From: Nocardia pneumoniae NBRC 100136
GTDB lineage: Bacteria; Actinomycetota; Actinomycetes; Mycobacteriales; Mycobacteriaceae
Length of the DNA: 64,000 nucleotides
Assembly: GCF_000308755.1 (NCBI RefSeq)
Contig: NZ_BAGF01000016.1
Coordinates: forward strand, 62,001-126,000
Reading direction: 5' to 3'
Below, one piece after another: positions 1 through 12,376 of the stretch; within the stretch, counting starts at the first letter, position 1; each line of letters opens with the position of its first letter. The notes under the pieces are model-generated. The model was given only the letters and a program-made list of their open reading frames with translations, made no database searches and was not told the DNA's origin. The position numbers and the translations under genes were made by a program.

Positions 1-1060
1 TCGGCGTACACCCTGGCCTCGATGGCGTGCCCGACCATGCGGATGTCGTCCTGCGCCACCGCGAGCTTCTGCCCGGCCGCGACCCGGATCTGGCATTCCA
101 CCAGGTCGACGTCGGTGACCAGCTCGGTCACCGGATGCTCCACCTGCAGGCGGGTGTTCATCTCCATGAAGAAGAACTCGTCGGGCCGGTCGGCGGAGAC
201 GATGAACTCCACGGTGCCCGCGCCAACGTAGTCCACGCTGCGGGCGGTGTTGCAGGCGGCGGCGCCGATCCTGGCCCTGGTCGCCGCGTCGAGCAGCGGC
301 GAGGGCGCCTCCTCGATCACCTTCTGGTGGCGGCGTTGCAGGCTGCATTCGCGCTCGCCCAGGTGCAGCACGTTGCCGAACTGGTCGGCGAGGATCTGCA
401 CCTCGATGTGCCGGGGACGGGTGACGAATCGCTCCAGGAACAGGGTGTCGTCCCCGAACGCCGCGGCGGCCTCGCGGCGCGCGCTGCGCAGCGCCTCGGG
501 GAGGCGTTCCGGATCGTCCACCCGGCGCATGCCCTTGCCTCCACCGCCCGCGGACGGCTTGACCAGCACCGGATACCCGACCTCGGCGGCCGCGGCGATC
601 AGCTCCTCGTCGGTGAGGCCGGGCGAGGCGATGCCGGGCACCACGGGCACGCCGAACGCGGCCACGGTGTTCTTCGCGGCGATCTTGTCGCCCATCACCT
701 CGATCGCACGCGCGGGCGGCCCGAGGAAAACGATGCCCGCTTCGGTCAGCGCGGCGGCGAAAGCGGCGTTCTCCGAGAGGAATCCGTAGCCGGGATGCAC
801 GGCCTGCGCGCCGGTGCGCACGGCGGCGGCCACCACGGCGTCGATGGACAGGTAGCTCTCGCGCGCGGGAGCCGGGCCGAGCCGTACCGCCGTGTCGGCC
901 TCGTGGACGTGGCGGGCGTCCGCGTCGGCGTCGCTGTAGACGGCGACCGAGCGAATTCCCATGGCGCGCAACGTGCGGATCACCCGCACGGCGATCTCGC
1001 CGCGGTTGGCGACGAGCACGGTGTCGAAGTCGACGGGAACGGATTTGTTCAGCATCGCCA

Positions 1061-1061
<1 letters not shown>
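1..1061 (-). CDS. Acyl-CoA carboxylase, biotin carboxylase (alpha) subunit, partial at 3' end
   Basis: The minus-strand frame is open from position 1061 to the window edge and encodes the N-terminal ~350 residues of an ATP-dependent biotin carboxylase subunit. The start reads [12 protein letters not shown] and is followed by the fold's opening motif [16 protein letters not shown]. The ATP-grasp glycine-rich loop [14 protein letters not shown] and the signature [15 protein letters not shown] are both readable. The ATG overlaps the stop of the upstream carboxyltransferase gene as TGATG, so translation is probably coupled. In related actinobacteria such pairs act as methylcrotonyl- or other branched-chain acyl-CoA carboxylases in leucine degradation. 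The biotin carrier domain would lie beyond the window. The function is firm; the exact substrate is inferred from the partner gene. Confidence 0.93.
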
Positions 1062-2656
<1,595 letters not shown>

Positions 2657-2676
2657 CACGCTATCCTGTCGCCTGA

Positions 2677-2692
2677 GTTAGTCGCCGATAAC
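2677..2692. promoter_or_regulatory. Candidate TetR operator, copy 1 (GTTA-N8-TAAC)
   Basis: The 16-bp sequence GTTAGTCGCCGATAAC has perfect 4-bp inverted ends. It lies between the carboxylase operon (minus) and the TetR gene (plus), and a second copy starts 26 bp further on. The assignment to the neighbouring TetR protein is inference from position and symmetry. Confidence 0.5.
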
Positions 2693-2702
2693 TGGAATTC
2701 AG

Positions 2703-2718
2703 GTTAGTCTTGGTTAAC
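2703..2718. promoter_or_regulatory. Candidate TetR operator, copy 2 (GTTA-N8-TAAC)
   Basis: GTTAGTCTTGGTTAAC matches copy 1 at 12 of 16 positions and keeps the same GTTA/TAAC ends. Two copies in a divergent promoter of under 100 bp suggest cooperative autoregulation together with carboxylase control. Confidence 0.5.
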
Positions 2719-2750
2719 CGAGATGTCCAGACCGGCGGAAAGGACCACGT

Positions 2751-3344
2751 GTGACCAGTGCCGAATCCGTCGCGCCCACCCGCCGCGAGCAGCTGAAGGC
2801 GCAGCGCAGGGCGCAACTGCTGGAGGCGGGCGCCAAGCTCATCGCCGACCGCGGCTTCCTCGGCATGCGCCTGGACGACCTCGGCGCCGCCGTCGGCATC
2901 AGCGGTCCGGCGGTCTACCGGCATTTCCCGAACAAGGAAGCGCTGCTGATCGAGTTGCTGGTCGGCGTGAGTCAGCGACTGCTGGACGGTGGCAAGGCGG
3001 TGGTGGCGGCGGCGAATTCGGCCGAGCAGGCGCTCGCCGGGCTGGTCGACCACCACCTGGACTTCGCGCTTGGCGAGCCGGAGCTGATCCGCATCCAGGA
3101 CCGAGACCTGGACAACGTCCCCGCCCCGGCCCGCCGGGAGATCCGGCGCACCCAGCGTCGATACGTGGAGATCTGGGTGGCGGTGCTGCGCGAGCTGCAT
3201 CCGGAGCTACCGGAGGAGACGGCACGGGTGCAGGCCCACGCCGCCTTCGGCCTGATCAACTCGACCCCGCACAGCGCGAGCAATGCGACCGCGGTCCGGG
3301 CCCGGCCCGTGTTGCGCCGCATGGCGCTGGCCGCCTTGGGTTGA
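2751..3344 (+). CDS. TetR/AcrR family regulator of the adjacent acyl-CoA carboxylase operon
   Basis: A 197-residue TetR protein. The N-terminal helix-turn-helix spans roughly residues 20-65 (GAKLIADRGFLGMRLDD ... GISGPAVYRHFPNKEALL), and the rest is a divergent ligand-binding domain. The GTG start has AAGGA about 7 nt upstream. It is transcribed away from the carboxylase operon across a region with two GTTA-N8-TAAC sites, the usual arrangement for a local repressor that senses an acyl-CoA. The ligand cannot be read from sequence. It converges on the SDR gene, with 8 bp between the stop codons. Confidence 0.88.
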   Translation: MTSAESVAPTRREQLKAQRRAQLLEAGAKLIADRGFLGMRLDDLGAAVGISGPAVYRHFPNKEALLIELLVGVSQRLLDGGKAVVAAANSAEQALAGLVDHHLDFALGEPELIRIQDRDLDNVPAPARREIRRTQRRYVEIWVAVLRELHPELPEETARVQAHAAFGLINSTPHSASNATAVRARPVLRRMALAALG

Positions 3345-3352
3345 GCACCCCC

Positions 3353-4099
3353 TCATCGAGCGCTCCACCCGCCGTCCATCGTGTACGACGCGCCGGTGAC
3401 CATGCCCGCGTTCGGTGACGCGAGCCAGCCCACCAGCCCCGCCACCTCCTCCGGCTCGACGAGACGTTTGATCGCGCTCTCGGTGAGCAGGATCTTTTCC
3501 ACCACCTCCTGTTCCGGCACACCGTGTGCCTTGGCCTGATCGGCGATCTGCTTGTCTACCAAGGGTGTTCGCACATAGCCCGGGTTGACGCAGTTGCTCG
3601 TCACGCCGTGCGGGCCGCCCTCGAGGGCGGTGACCTTCGACAGCCCTTCGAGTCCGTGCTTGGCCGTCACGTAGGCGACCTTGTACTCGGAAGCGCGCAG
3701 GCCGTGCACCGAGGAGATGTTGACGATCCGTCCCCAGCCGCGCCGGTACATGTGCGGCAAAGTCGCGCGCACCAAGAGGAACGGCGCCTCCACCATCAGC
3801 GTCAGCAGGTCGCGGAACCGCTGCGGGGCGAAGTCCTCGATCGGGCTGATGTGTTGCACTCCGGCGTTGTTCACCAGGATGTCGGCGTCGAGTTCCAGCG
3901 TTTCCAGCGACGCGACGTCGAGCAGGTCCACCGCCCACGACTTTCCACCCAGCTCACGGGCCAGGGCCTTCGCGCCGACGTCATCGATATCGGCGACGGT
4001 GACCACCGCGCCGCGGGCAGCGAGCGCACGGGCGCAGGCCGCGCCGATGCCGCTCGCGCCGCCGGTGACCAGGGCGGTGCGCCCCGCGAGATCGGTCAT
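3353..4099 (-). CDS. Short-chain dehydrogenase, 3-hydroxybutyrate dehydrogenase-like
   Basis: A 248-residue classical SDR. The cofactor motif TGGASGIG lies near residue 12, NNAG near 80, and the catalytic Ser (NISSVHG) and Tyr-x3-Lys (YVTAKHG) follow. The C-terminal GGWSAR tail and the overall length match bacterial D-3-hydroxybutyrate dehydrogenases. The ATG overlaps the stop of the upstream permease gene by 4 bp (ATGA), so permease and dehydrogenase form one operon. Together they suggest uptake and oxidation of a hydroxy- or keto-acid such as 3-hydroxybutyrate. The family is certain; the substrate is likely but not proven by sequence. Confidence 0.88.
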   Translation of the reverse strand: MTDLAGRTALVTGGASGIGAACARALAARGAVVTVADIDDVGAKALARELGGKSWAVDLLDVASLETLELDADILVNNAGVQHISPIEDFAPQRFRDLLTLMVEAPFLLVRATLPHMYRRGWGRIVNISSVHGLRASEYKVAYVTAKHGLEGLSKVTALEGGPHGVTSNCVNPGYVRTPLVDKQIADQAKAHGVPEQEVVEKILLTESAIKRLVEPEEVAGLVGWLASPNAGMVTGASYTMDGGWSAR

Positions 4100-5493
4100 C
4101 GCACAGTCACTTCGGCGGTCCGCGCACCGAGTTTCTCGGCGTCGGCGCGGTCGATGCTCGCCAAGCTGAGTCCTTTCGTCTCCCGGGCCACGAGCACGGC
4201 GATCGCGCTGATCGCCGCCGCACCGGCCAGGTACCAGGCGATCGGCACCGCGGAGTCATAGGTGTTGAGCAGCCGGACGGCGATGATCGGCGCCAGCGAC
4301 CCGGCCGCGATCGAGGTCACCTGATAGCCGAGGGACACACCGGAATAGCGCATCCGGGTGGGAAACATCTCGGCCATGATCGCGGGCTGTCCGGCGTACA
4401 TGAAGGCGTGGAAGACCAAGCCGATGATGATGGCGGACATGATGATCGCGTTGTGGCCGCTGTCCATCATCGGGAAGGCGAAGAAGCCCCAGGTGCCCGC
4501 GGTGAGCGCGCCGACCAGGTAGACCGGTCGGCGGCCGAAGCGGTCGGACAGGTTGCCCACCAGCGGGATGGTCACGAAGTGCACCGCGTGCGCGGCGAGC
4601 AGCCACCACAGGATGACCGAGGTGTCGGCGTGCACCTGCACCTTGAGATAGGTGATGGTGAAGGTGACCACGAGGTAGTACATGACGTTCTCGCCGAAAC
4701 GCAGACCCATCGCGGTGAGCACGCCGCGCGGGTAGCGGCGCAGCACCTCGACGACGCTGAGCGAGGTCGCCTTGATCTGCTCGGCTTCCTGTTGCGCCGC
4801 CACGAAGATCGGCGCGTCGGTGATCTTCGTGCGGATGTAGTAGCCCACCAGCACCACCACGGCCGACAGCCAGAACGCCACCCGCCAGCCCCAGCTGAGG
4901 AAGGCCGCGTCCGACAGCGTGGAGGTGAGCACCAGCAGCACCACCGTCGCCAGCAGGTTGCCCGCTGGCACGCCCGCCTGCGGCCAGCTCGCCCAGAAAC
5001 CGCGGCTGCGGCTCGGACTGTGCTCGGCGACCAGCAGCACCGCGCCGCCCCATTCCCCGCCGACCGCGAAACCCTGGATAAAGCGCAGGATCACCAGCAG
5101 CGCGGGCGCCCAGTAGCCGATCTGCCCGAACGTCGGCAGGCAGCCCATCAGGAACGTCGCCGCGCCCACCAGCACCAGGCTGAACTGGAGCAGCTTCTTG
5201 CGGCCGTATTTGTCGCCGAAATGCCCGAACACCACGCCGCCGAGCGGACGGGCGGCGAACCCGACGGCGTAGGTCACGAAGGCGGCCAGGATGGCGTCGA
5301 GGTCGCTGGTGCCCTTGGCGAAGAACACCTTGCTGAACACGAGCGTGGCGGCGGTGCCGTACAGGAAGAACTCGTACCACTCGACCACCGTGCCCGCCAT
5401 CGAGGCGGCCACTACACGCCGCAAGCCGCTGGTTTCGCCCGGATCTTCGCCGTGCGGCTCTGCCGGGTTCGCCCCGGCGCTGTGCACCCTCAT
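4096..5493 (-). CDS. MFS transporter, metabolite:H+ symporter (MHS) type
   Basis: A 465-residue, roughly 12-segment permease. The MHS hallmark VEWYEFFLYG lies near the N terminus and GHFGDKYGRKK in the first cytoplasmic loop. The second-half loop reads GNLSDRFGRRP, with GGEWGGAVLLVAEHSP in segment 5. This family carries organic acids, betaines and similar metabolites with protons. The frame is open further upstream, but ATG 5493 is chosen because GGAG lies 8 nt before it and the protein then begins normally. It is the first gene of an operon with the dehydrogenase and is divergent from a LysR gene, which probably controls it. Confidence 0.9.
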   Translation of the reverse strand: MRVHSAGANPAEPHGEDPGETSGLRRVVAASMAGTVVEWYEFFLYGTAATLVFSKVFFAKGTSDLDAILAAFVTYAVGFAARPLGGVVFGHFGDKYGRKKLLQFSLVLVGAATFLMGCLPTFGQIGYWAPALLVILRFIQGFAVGGEWGGAVLLVAEHSPSRSRGFWASWPQAGVPAGNLLATVVLLVLTSTLSDAAFLSWGWRVAFWLSAVVVLVGYYIRTKITDAPIFVAAQQEAEQIKATSLSVVEVLRRYPRGVLTAMGLRFGENVMYYLVVTFTITYLKVQVHADTSVILWWLLAAHAVHFVTIPLVGNLSDRFGRRPVYLVGALTAGTWGFFAFPMMDSGHNAIIMSAIIIGLVFHAFMYAGQPAIMAEMFPTRMRYSGVSLGYQVTSIAAGSLAPIIAVRLLNTYDSAVPIAWYLAGAAAISAIAVLVARETKGLSLASIDRADAEKLGARTAEVTVR

Positions 5494-5585
5494 CGCACAT
5501 CTCCTTCGTGCCCGGGGCCACACTTCGGGTCTCGATGTGACGGCCCCCACAATGCTTTGGCTGAACCGAGTATTCGTGCAGACGA

Positions 5586-5598
5586 ATTGCGCCGCAAT
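5586..5598. promoter_or_regulatory. 13-bp perfect palindrome, candidate LysR site
   Basis: ATTGCGCCGCAAT is a perfect inverted repeat in the 142-bp divergent region between the permease and LysR genes. The position suits the distal site of a LysR-type regulator. Binding is inference. Confidence 0.45.
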
Positions 5599-5607
5599 GA
5601 CCATTAA

Positions 5608-5624
5608 TGCAGCACACATCTGCA
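5608..5624. promoter_or_regulatory. 17-bp perfect palindrome TGCAG-N7-CTGCA, candidate LysR box
   Basis: The inverted repeat TGCAG-N7-CTGCA contains the T-N11-A core typical of LysR boxes and lies 11 bp before the LysR start codon. A further half-site, TGCAG, recurs at about 5629. It probably serves autoregulation and activation of the divergent permease-dehydrogenase operon. Confidence 0.5.
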
Positions 5625-5635
5625 ACGATGCAGAT

Positions 5636-6562
5636 ATGAGCCCGACTTTCGCGGGGTCACCCCGGCGCCCCAGCGCCGATGACCTGCTCGTTCTGCTCGC
5701 GGTCGGACGATCCGGCCGCTTCGTCACCGCGGCCGAAGAGCTCGGCATCAACCACACCACGATCTCGCGCCGGATCGCGGCACTGGAACAAACCCTCGGC
5801 GGCCGGGTGCTGACCCGGGTGAGCGGTGGCTGGGAGCTCACCGACCTCGGCAAGGAGGCGCTCGCCGCGGCCGAGGCGGTGGAGTCGGCGGTGAAATCGC
5901 TCGCCGCGGACGCGGGCGGCAACCGGGTGCTGGAAGGCGTGGTGCGGATCTCGGCGACCGACGGCTTCAGCGCCTACATCGCCGCGCCCGCCGCCGCGGA
6001 GGTGCGGCGGCGGCACCCGAAGATCACCGTCGAGATCGTGGCGACCACCCGGCGCGCGTCACAACAGCGATCCGGGCTGGATCTCGAAGTGGTGGTCGGC
6101 GAACCGCAAGTGCACCGCGCCACCGCCATCCGCCTGGCCGACTACTGCCTCGGCCTCTACGGCTCCCGTGCATACCTGCGCGAACACGGCACTCCAGCGA
6201 CGATCGATGATCTGGCCCGGCACCCGCTGGTGTACTTCATCGATTCCATGCTTCAAGTCGACGATCTGGACCTCGCCTCCAGCTTCGCTCCTGCCATGCG
6301 CGAATCCGTCACGTCCACCAACGTCTTCGTGCACGTCGAAGCCACCCGCGCCGCCGCGGGCTTGGGACTGCTGCCCTGCTTCATGGCCGACCGCCACGCC
6401 GACCTGGTCCGTGTTCTCGCCGATTCGGTGACGGTCACCCTCGGGTACTGGCTCGTCGCCCGCGCCGAAACCCTCCGCCGCCCCGAGGTCGCCGCCGTTG
6501 TCGCCGCGATCCGAGCCATGGTCGACGACCAGCGCGACACTCTCCTCGGTCGGCCGCAGTGA
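5636..6562 (+). CDS. LysR family transcriptional regulator
   Basis: A 308-residue LysR protein. The winged helix spans residues ~14-70 (LLVLLAVGRSGRFVTAAEELGINHTTISRRIAALEQ), followed by a periplasmic-binding-protein-like effector domain. ATG 5636 is chosen because the protein then starts just before the helix-turn-helix; the frame is open further upstream. No clear ribosome-binding site precedes it, so translation may be leaderless. The divergent permease and dehydrogenase genes are the likely targets, and two palindromes lie between. Confidence 0.88.
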   Translation: MSPTFAGSPRRPSADDLLVLLAVGRSGRFVTAAEELGINHTTISRRIAALEQTLGGRVLTRVSGGWELTDLGKEALAAAEAVESAVKSLAADAGGNRVLEGVVRISATDGFSAYIAAPAAAEVRRRHPKITVEIVATTRRASQQRSGLDLEVVVGEPQVHRATAIRLADYCLGLYGSRAYLREHGTPATIDDLARHPLVYFIDSMLQVDDLDLASSFAPAMRESVTSTNVFVHVEATRAAAGLGLLPCFMADRHADLVRVLADSVTVTLGYWLVARAETLRRPEVAAVVAAIRAMVDDQRDTLLGRPQ

Positions 6563-6607
6563 GTTCGCCGTAGGTCGCAACCACTGTTCTGGCCACGTGA
6601 GCGGCTG

Positions 6608-7036
6608 TCATCGAGCATGCGGATGAGGTCGCTCGATCGTGTTCCGGGCACGTGCCCACACTTCCTCTGCCTCGAACCGCTCGGCTCGCCACGAGTCCAC
6701 CGCGACACCGACCTGTCCGCGCCACTTCCGCATGATGTCGGTGTGCACCGGCCATCGCACGAAACGCCGCATATCCTGCTCGGTTTCCCACACGGAGATC
6801 GAGCCGCCACGTAATTGCGAGGGCCGACCCCAAAGCCACAGGCCGACGGCACCGTGCATCACGGGCCAGGTTCGCCCCAACTTCATTCCGGTCTTATAGA
6901 TCAGCTGAACGTCCTCGTCGGAGGTGGCCAGGAAGTCCGTCACGCTGACGAATACCGGGCCGGAGATGTTGTGCCGTGGTCCGGCTTGCCACGGCATGAG
7001 CACAGTGCCTTCTGAAAATGGCTGGTCGTCCGTCAT
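6608..7036 (-). CDS. Conserved hypothetical protein, possible ABM/DUF3291-like small barrel
   Basis: A protein of about 142 residues starting MTDDQPFSEG. It has the look of a ferredoxin-like monooxygenase-type barrel: VFVSVTDFLA as a first strand, then GGSISVWETEQDMRRFVRWPVHTDIMRKWRG, as in DUF3291/ABM proteins that lack cofactors. No catalytic residue can be named. Earlier in-frame ATGs exist at 7078 and 7093, and none of the three has a strong ribosome-binding site, so the start is uncertain. A 24-bp palindrome lies immediately upstream of the 7093 ATG and is probably its operator. Confidence 0.6.
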   Translation of the reverse strand: MTDDQPFSEGTVLMPWQAGPRHNISGPVFVSVTDFLATSDEDVQLIYKTGMKLGRTWPVMHGAVGLWLWGRPSQLRGGSISVWETEQDMRRFVRWPVHTDIMRKWRGQVGVAVDSWRAERFEAEEVWARARNTIERPHPHAR

Positions 7037-7094
7037 GGCCGCGCCTGCTCGGCCGAGGGGATGCGCCTTGGAGCGCATATAGTAAGCATACATT

Positions 7095-7118
7095 GATGAT
7101 ACGCAGATGCGTATGATC
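7095..7118. promoter_or_regulatory. 24-bp near-perfect palindrome, candidate operator
   Basis: The arms ATACGCA and TGCGTAT flank a 2-bp centre and are extended by GAT/ATC after one unpaired position. The site sits directly in front of the minus-strand gene ending at 6608 and about 110 bp before the TetR gene on the plus strand. Long symmetric sites like this usually bind dimeric repressors. Which protein binds is unknown. Confidence 0.55.
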
Positions 7119-7196
7119 TGATCAACAGTCGTAAATCCTTATTCCGCTGGGGGTTGCGGGGATGCCTTCTCGCCGTGCGCATGGTAGCTTCGTTTC

Positions 7197-7218
7197 ATTG
7201 AATGATCGTTTAGTCAAT
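7197..7218. promoter_or_regulatory. Candidate TetR autoregulatory operator (ATTGA-N12-TCAAT)
   Basis: This 22-bp imperfect inverted repeat centres on TGATCGTTTAGTCA, a form often seen for TetR operators. It ends 9 bp before the TetR start codon, so a bound repressor would block that promoter. Confidence 0.5.
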
Positions 7219-7227
7219 TAGGTTGTG

Positions 7228-7833
7228 ATGGGTAGCCGACGAGAACAGGCTGAGTGGCGGCGTGAGCGCTTGCTCGACGCGGCGTTGGACGTGTTCGCCG
7301 TGAAGGGGATCGACGGGGCTTCGGTCAAGGACATCGCGGCTGCGGCCGGGGTGACGCCTGGCTTGCTGTATCACTATTTCCCCGGCAAAGAAGCGCTGGT
7401 GACCGCGTTGCTGCGGGAACGAGGGTTCGCGCGGCAGTTGCGCGAATTGCTGGAACAAGCGCGGGGGCGATCGGCGAGCGAGGTCCTTCCCCGGGTGATG
7501 CGCGAGTTCGACGGCCTTCTGGCCGACAACGCCAAGCTGCTCAGGCTCTTTTTCGCCGCGGGCCATTCGCACGAGAACGTTCGGGCCGTGCTGGCGGAGT
7601 TCGTGGCCGAAGGACAGGCGGCGATGGCCGACTACCTGCGCTCCCGTGTGGCCGCGGGGGAATTGCGCGACCACGATGCGCACACCACCGCGACCGCCCT
7701 GTTCGCGACGCTCGCCGTGGGGCGCAGCGCCGGAAGCCCGGTCGATGTCGATGAGCTGGCCGGTCTCGTCCTCCACGGCCTCATTCGACCCGATGGCGGC
7801 ACGCCGCCCGAAGGAGAGATTGCCGGTGCATGA
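7228..7833 (+). CDS. TetR/AcrR family regulator
   Basis: A 201-residue regulator. The TetR helix-turn-helix covers residues ~8-55 (RRERLLDAALDVFAVKGIDGASVKDIAAAAGVTPGLLYHYFPGKEAL). ATG 7228 follows an in-frame GTG at 7225 and either could serve. Its stop overlaps the start of the FAD monooxygenase gene, so the two are one operon. A probable operator precedes it, which suggests autorepression and co-control of the monooxygenase, as in drug- or aromatic-responsive TetR-monooxygenase pairs. Confidence 0.88.
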   Translation: MGSRREQAEWRRERLLDAALDVFAVKGIDGASVKDIAAAAGVTPGLLYHYFPGKEALVTALLRERGFARQLRELLEQARGRSASEVLPRVMREFDGLLADNAKLLRLFFAAGHSHENVRAVLAEFVAEGQAAMADYLRSRVAAGELRDHDAHTTATALFATLAVGRSAGSPVDVDELAGLVLHGLIRPDGGTPPEGEIAGA

Positions 7834-9025
7834 CATGACGGTGCAATGCTGCGTGGTAGGCGGCGGCCCCGCCGGGCTGATGCTGGGGACGCTGCTCGCC
7901 CGGCAGGGCGTCCAGGTGACCGTGCTGGAGAAGCACGCCGACTTCCTGCGCGATTTCCGCGGTGACACGATCCATCCGTCCACCCAGGAACTCATCCATG
8001 AACTCGGCTGGCTGGACGAATTTCACCGACTCCCGCACAGCACCATGGACCGGGTCACCGTCGCCGTCGGTGGTACGCCGGTGACATTCGCGGATTTCCG
8101 GAAGCTGCCGGTCCGCAGCCCCTATATCGCGTTCATGCCGCAATGGGAATTCCTGAATTTTCTCGCGACGAAAGCCGCGGGGTTTCCCGGGTTTTCCCTC
8201 CTGCGGCGCACCGAGGCAACCGATCTGCTCATCGAGAACGAGCGCGTCGTCGGCGTACGGGCGACCACCGACACCGGTGCGCTCGAGATCCGCGCCGATC
8301 TCGTCGTCGCGGCCGACGGTCGGCACTCGCGCATGCGAGACCGAGCCGGTTTGCGTGCCGAGGCGAGTTCGCCACCCATGGACGTCCTGTGGTTCCGGCT
8401 GTCGCGGCGGGAGTCCGACCGGGTGGAGTTCTTCCAGGGCGGCAAAGGGGCCATGGTCGCCATCGACCGCGGTGACTACTGGCAGGTCGCGTACACCATC
8501 CCGACGAATTCCTATCAGGAGCTGCGGACACTCGGCATCGGCGAATTGCACCGCAGGATAAGCGAACTCGCGCCCGCGCTGCATGATCGCGTCCACGAAC
8601 TGGCCAGCTGGGACGACATCCATCAGCTGACGGTACGTGTCGATCGGCTCGGCAGCTGGTATCGACCGGGCCTGCTCTGCATCGGCGATGCCGCGCACGC
8701 CATGTCACCGGCGGGCGGTGTCGGAATAAACCTGGCCATCCAGGACGCCGTGGCGACCGCGAACATCCTCGGCCCGAAACTGCGCACACACAGCCTCACC
8801 GACGCCGACCCGCCCCGCGTGCAAGCGCGCCGCCAACTGCCGGTCAAACTGACCCAGCTGTTCCAACTGGCCATCCTGCGCGACCTCTACCCGAAGAACC
8901 TCGACGACAACACCGCCACCCATCTGCCACCGGTCTTCCGGGTTTTCCGGCGGGTACCGGCGCTACGTCACGCGGTCGGCCGGTTCATCGGACTCGGCGT
9001 TCGGCCGGAACACATCCGGAGCTGA
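7826..9025 (+). CDS. FAD-dependent aromatic-type monooxygenase (PHBH/UbiH family)
   Basis: A flavoprotein monooxygenase of about 399 residues. It shows the dinucleotide fold VVGGGPAGLMLGTLLARQG at the N terminus, the DG motif LVVAADGRHSRMRD in the middle, and the GD motif LLCIGDAAHAMSPAGGVGINLAIQDAV before the C terminus. This is the group A hydroxylase set that uses NAD(P)H and O2. GTG 7826 is chosen for AAGGAG about 9 nt upstream; ATG 7835 is the alternative. The start overlaps the TetR stop. Substrates of such TetR-linked enzymes are often phenolics or antibiotics; the substrate here is unknown. Confidence 0.85.
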   Translation: MHDMTVQCCVVGGGPAGLMLGTLLARQGVQVTVLEKHADFLRDFRGDTIHPSTQELIHELGWLDEFHRLPHSTMDRVTVAVGGTPVTFADFRKLPVRSPYIAFMPQWEFLNFLATKAAGFPGFSLLRRTEATDLLIENERVVGVRATTDTGALEIRADLVVAADGRHSRMRDRAGLRAEASSPPMDVLWFRLSRRESDRVEFFQGGKGAMVAIDRGDYWQVAYTIPTNSYQELRTLGIGELHRRISELAPALHDRVHELASWDDIHQLTVRVDRLGSWYRPGLLCIGDAAHAMSPAGGVGINLAIQDAVATANILGPKLRTHSLTDADPPRVQARRQLPVKLTQLFQLAILRDLYPKNLDDNTATHLPPVFRVFRRVPALRHAVGRFIGLGVRPEHIRS

Positions 9026-9430
9026 ACGCGGGTGGCGGATACGGCGAATTCCGCTTCGGAATATCGCTGCGTACCTCTGAGTCCGCCCTCGACTCGATAC
9101 GTGACCTCCGCGCGTGAAACCCGCTGCGGTTAGGCCGCTGGTCAGCTTCGCCCGTTTGGAGTCGTCCGCATCCGGCTCGAACTCGATCCCCGATCCGGCG
9201 GACCATGGACGATACCCGCCGAGCCGACATGATGAAGTGGGCACGAGTTCCGCCGCACGGGGCGATCACGCCTCCGAAGTTCCAACGCTCCACGCGGACA
9301 GGACCTGAACTCCAGGCGAGTGTCAGCCGAGTCGCAGAGGCCGGTCGGATTGTACTGTGCAGGAAGAGAACTGCGACACCCACAACAGATGGTTGATTCA
9401 ACGAGCTGGAACCGAAGGGGAGCTGAGCCA
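9026..9430. other. Intergenic stretch, no supported gene
   Basis: About 400 bp between the monooxygenase and the secreted-protein gene. Short frames on both strands lack credible starts and family features. The last 100 bp presumably hold the promoter of the downstream gene, and AAGGGGAG near 9416 is its ribosome-binding site. Confidence 0.6.
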
Positions 9431-9850
9431 ATGAAACTCCGTAACGTCGCGGCCGGCGTCGCGCTTGCTGCTGCCGCGTTTTCCCTGACCCCCGCTGTTG
9501 CTTCCGCCGAAGACCCGGAGTTCCCGCGCAACGGGATCGTCCCGCCCGGGACATATCAAATTTCTCGCAACCCAGCGAATGTCGTGGGCACACCGCTGGA
9601 GAACTGCGCGCTGCAAGTCTTCGTGGACGGCAGAACAGTGGTACTGGTCTGCGGGACCTCCAGCCGGGGCGGGCGTCAGACCCCTGTCGGCCCCGACGAA
9701 GCCTACGTAACCTTCGATTCCTTGCCTTTCGGGCTGGATCTGCGCGACATCGATCCGCGCCAAGGGCAGTGGGTCGGCACGGTCAACATCGCGGGAACCC
9801 CGATCATCGCTCCATACCCGTTGGCGGGAGTTTGGCTGATTCGCCGCTAG
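9431..9850 (+). CDS. Small secreted protein of unknown function
   Basis: A 139-residue protein with a clear Sec signal peptide: MKLRN, a hydrophobic alanine-rich core, and a signal peptidase site after ASA at about residue 26. The mature part has two cysteines (NCALQV and LVCGTS) that could form a disulfide, and a central PPGTYQISRNP region. AAGGGGAG precedes the ATG at good spacing. No known family was recognised. It appears to be a single-gene unit. Confidence 0.75.
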   Translation: MKLRNVAAGVALAAAAFSLTPAVASAEDPEFPRNGIVPPGTYQISRNPANVVGTPLENCALQVFVDGRTVVLVCGTSSRGGRQTPVGPDEAYVTFDSLPFGLDLRDIDPRQGQWVGTVNIAGTPIIAPYPLAGVWLIRR

Positions 9851-9982
9851 CTCGCGCCGCGCGCTCCACGGTGTCGATCCGGACGCCGAAATTTCGGCAT
9901 CGCCGCGAGCGCGAACAGCGACGCGTCGGCGTAATTAGGCCGCCGAAGATTCCGCAGGCGACGGCGGCAGCGAGCTGGCGGG

Positions 9983-12376
<2,394 letters not shown>

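Noticed and set aside
2699..2717. Possible IdeR box (TCAGGTTAGTCTTGGTTAA, 13 of 19)
   Set aside because: Only the left half fits; the right half breaks the dyad. The region is better explained by the paired GTTA-N8-TAAC sites, and the carboxylase genes have no iron link.
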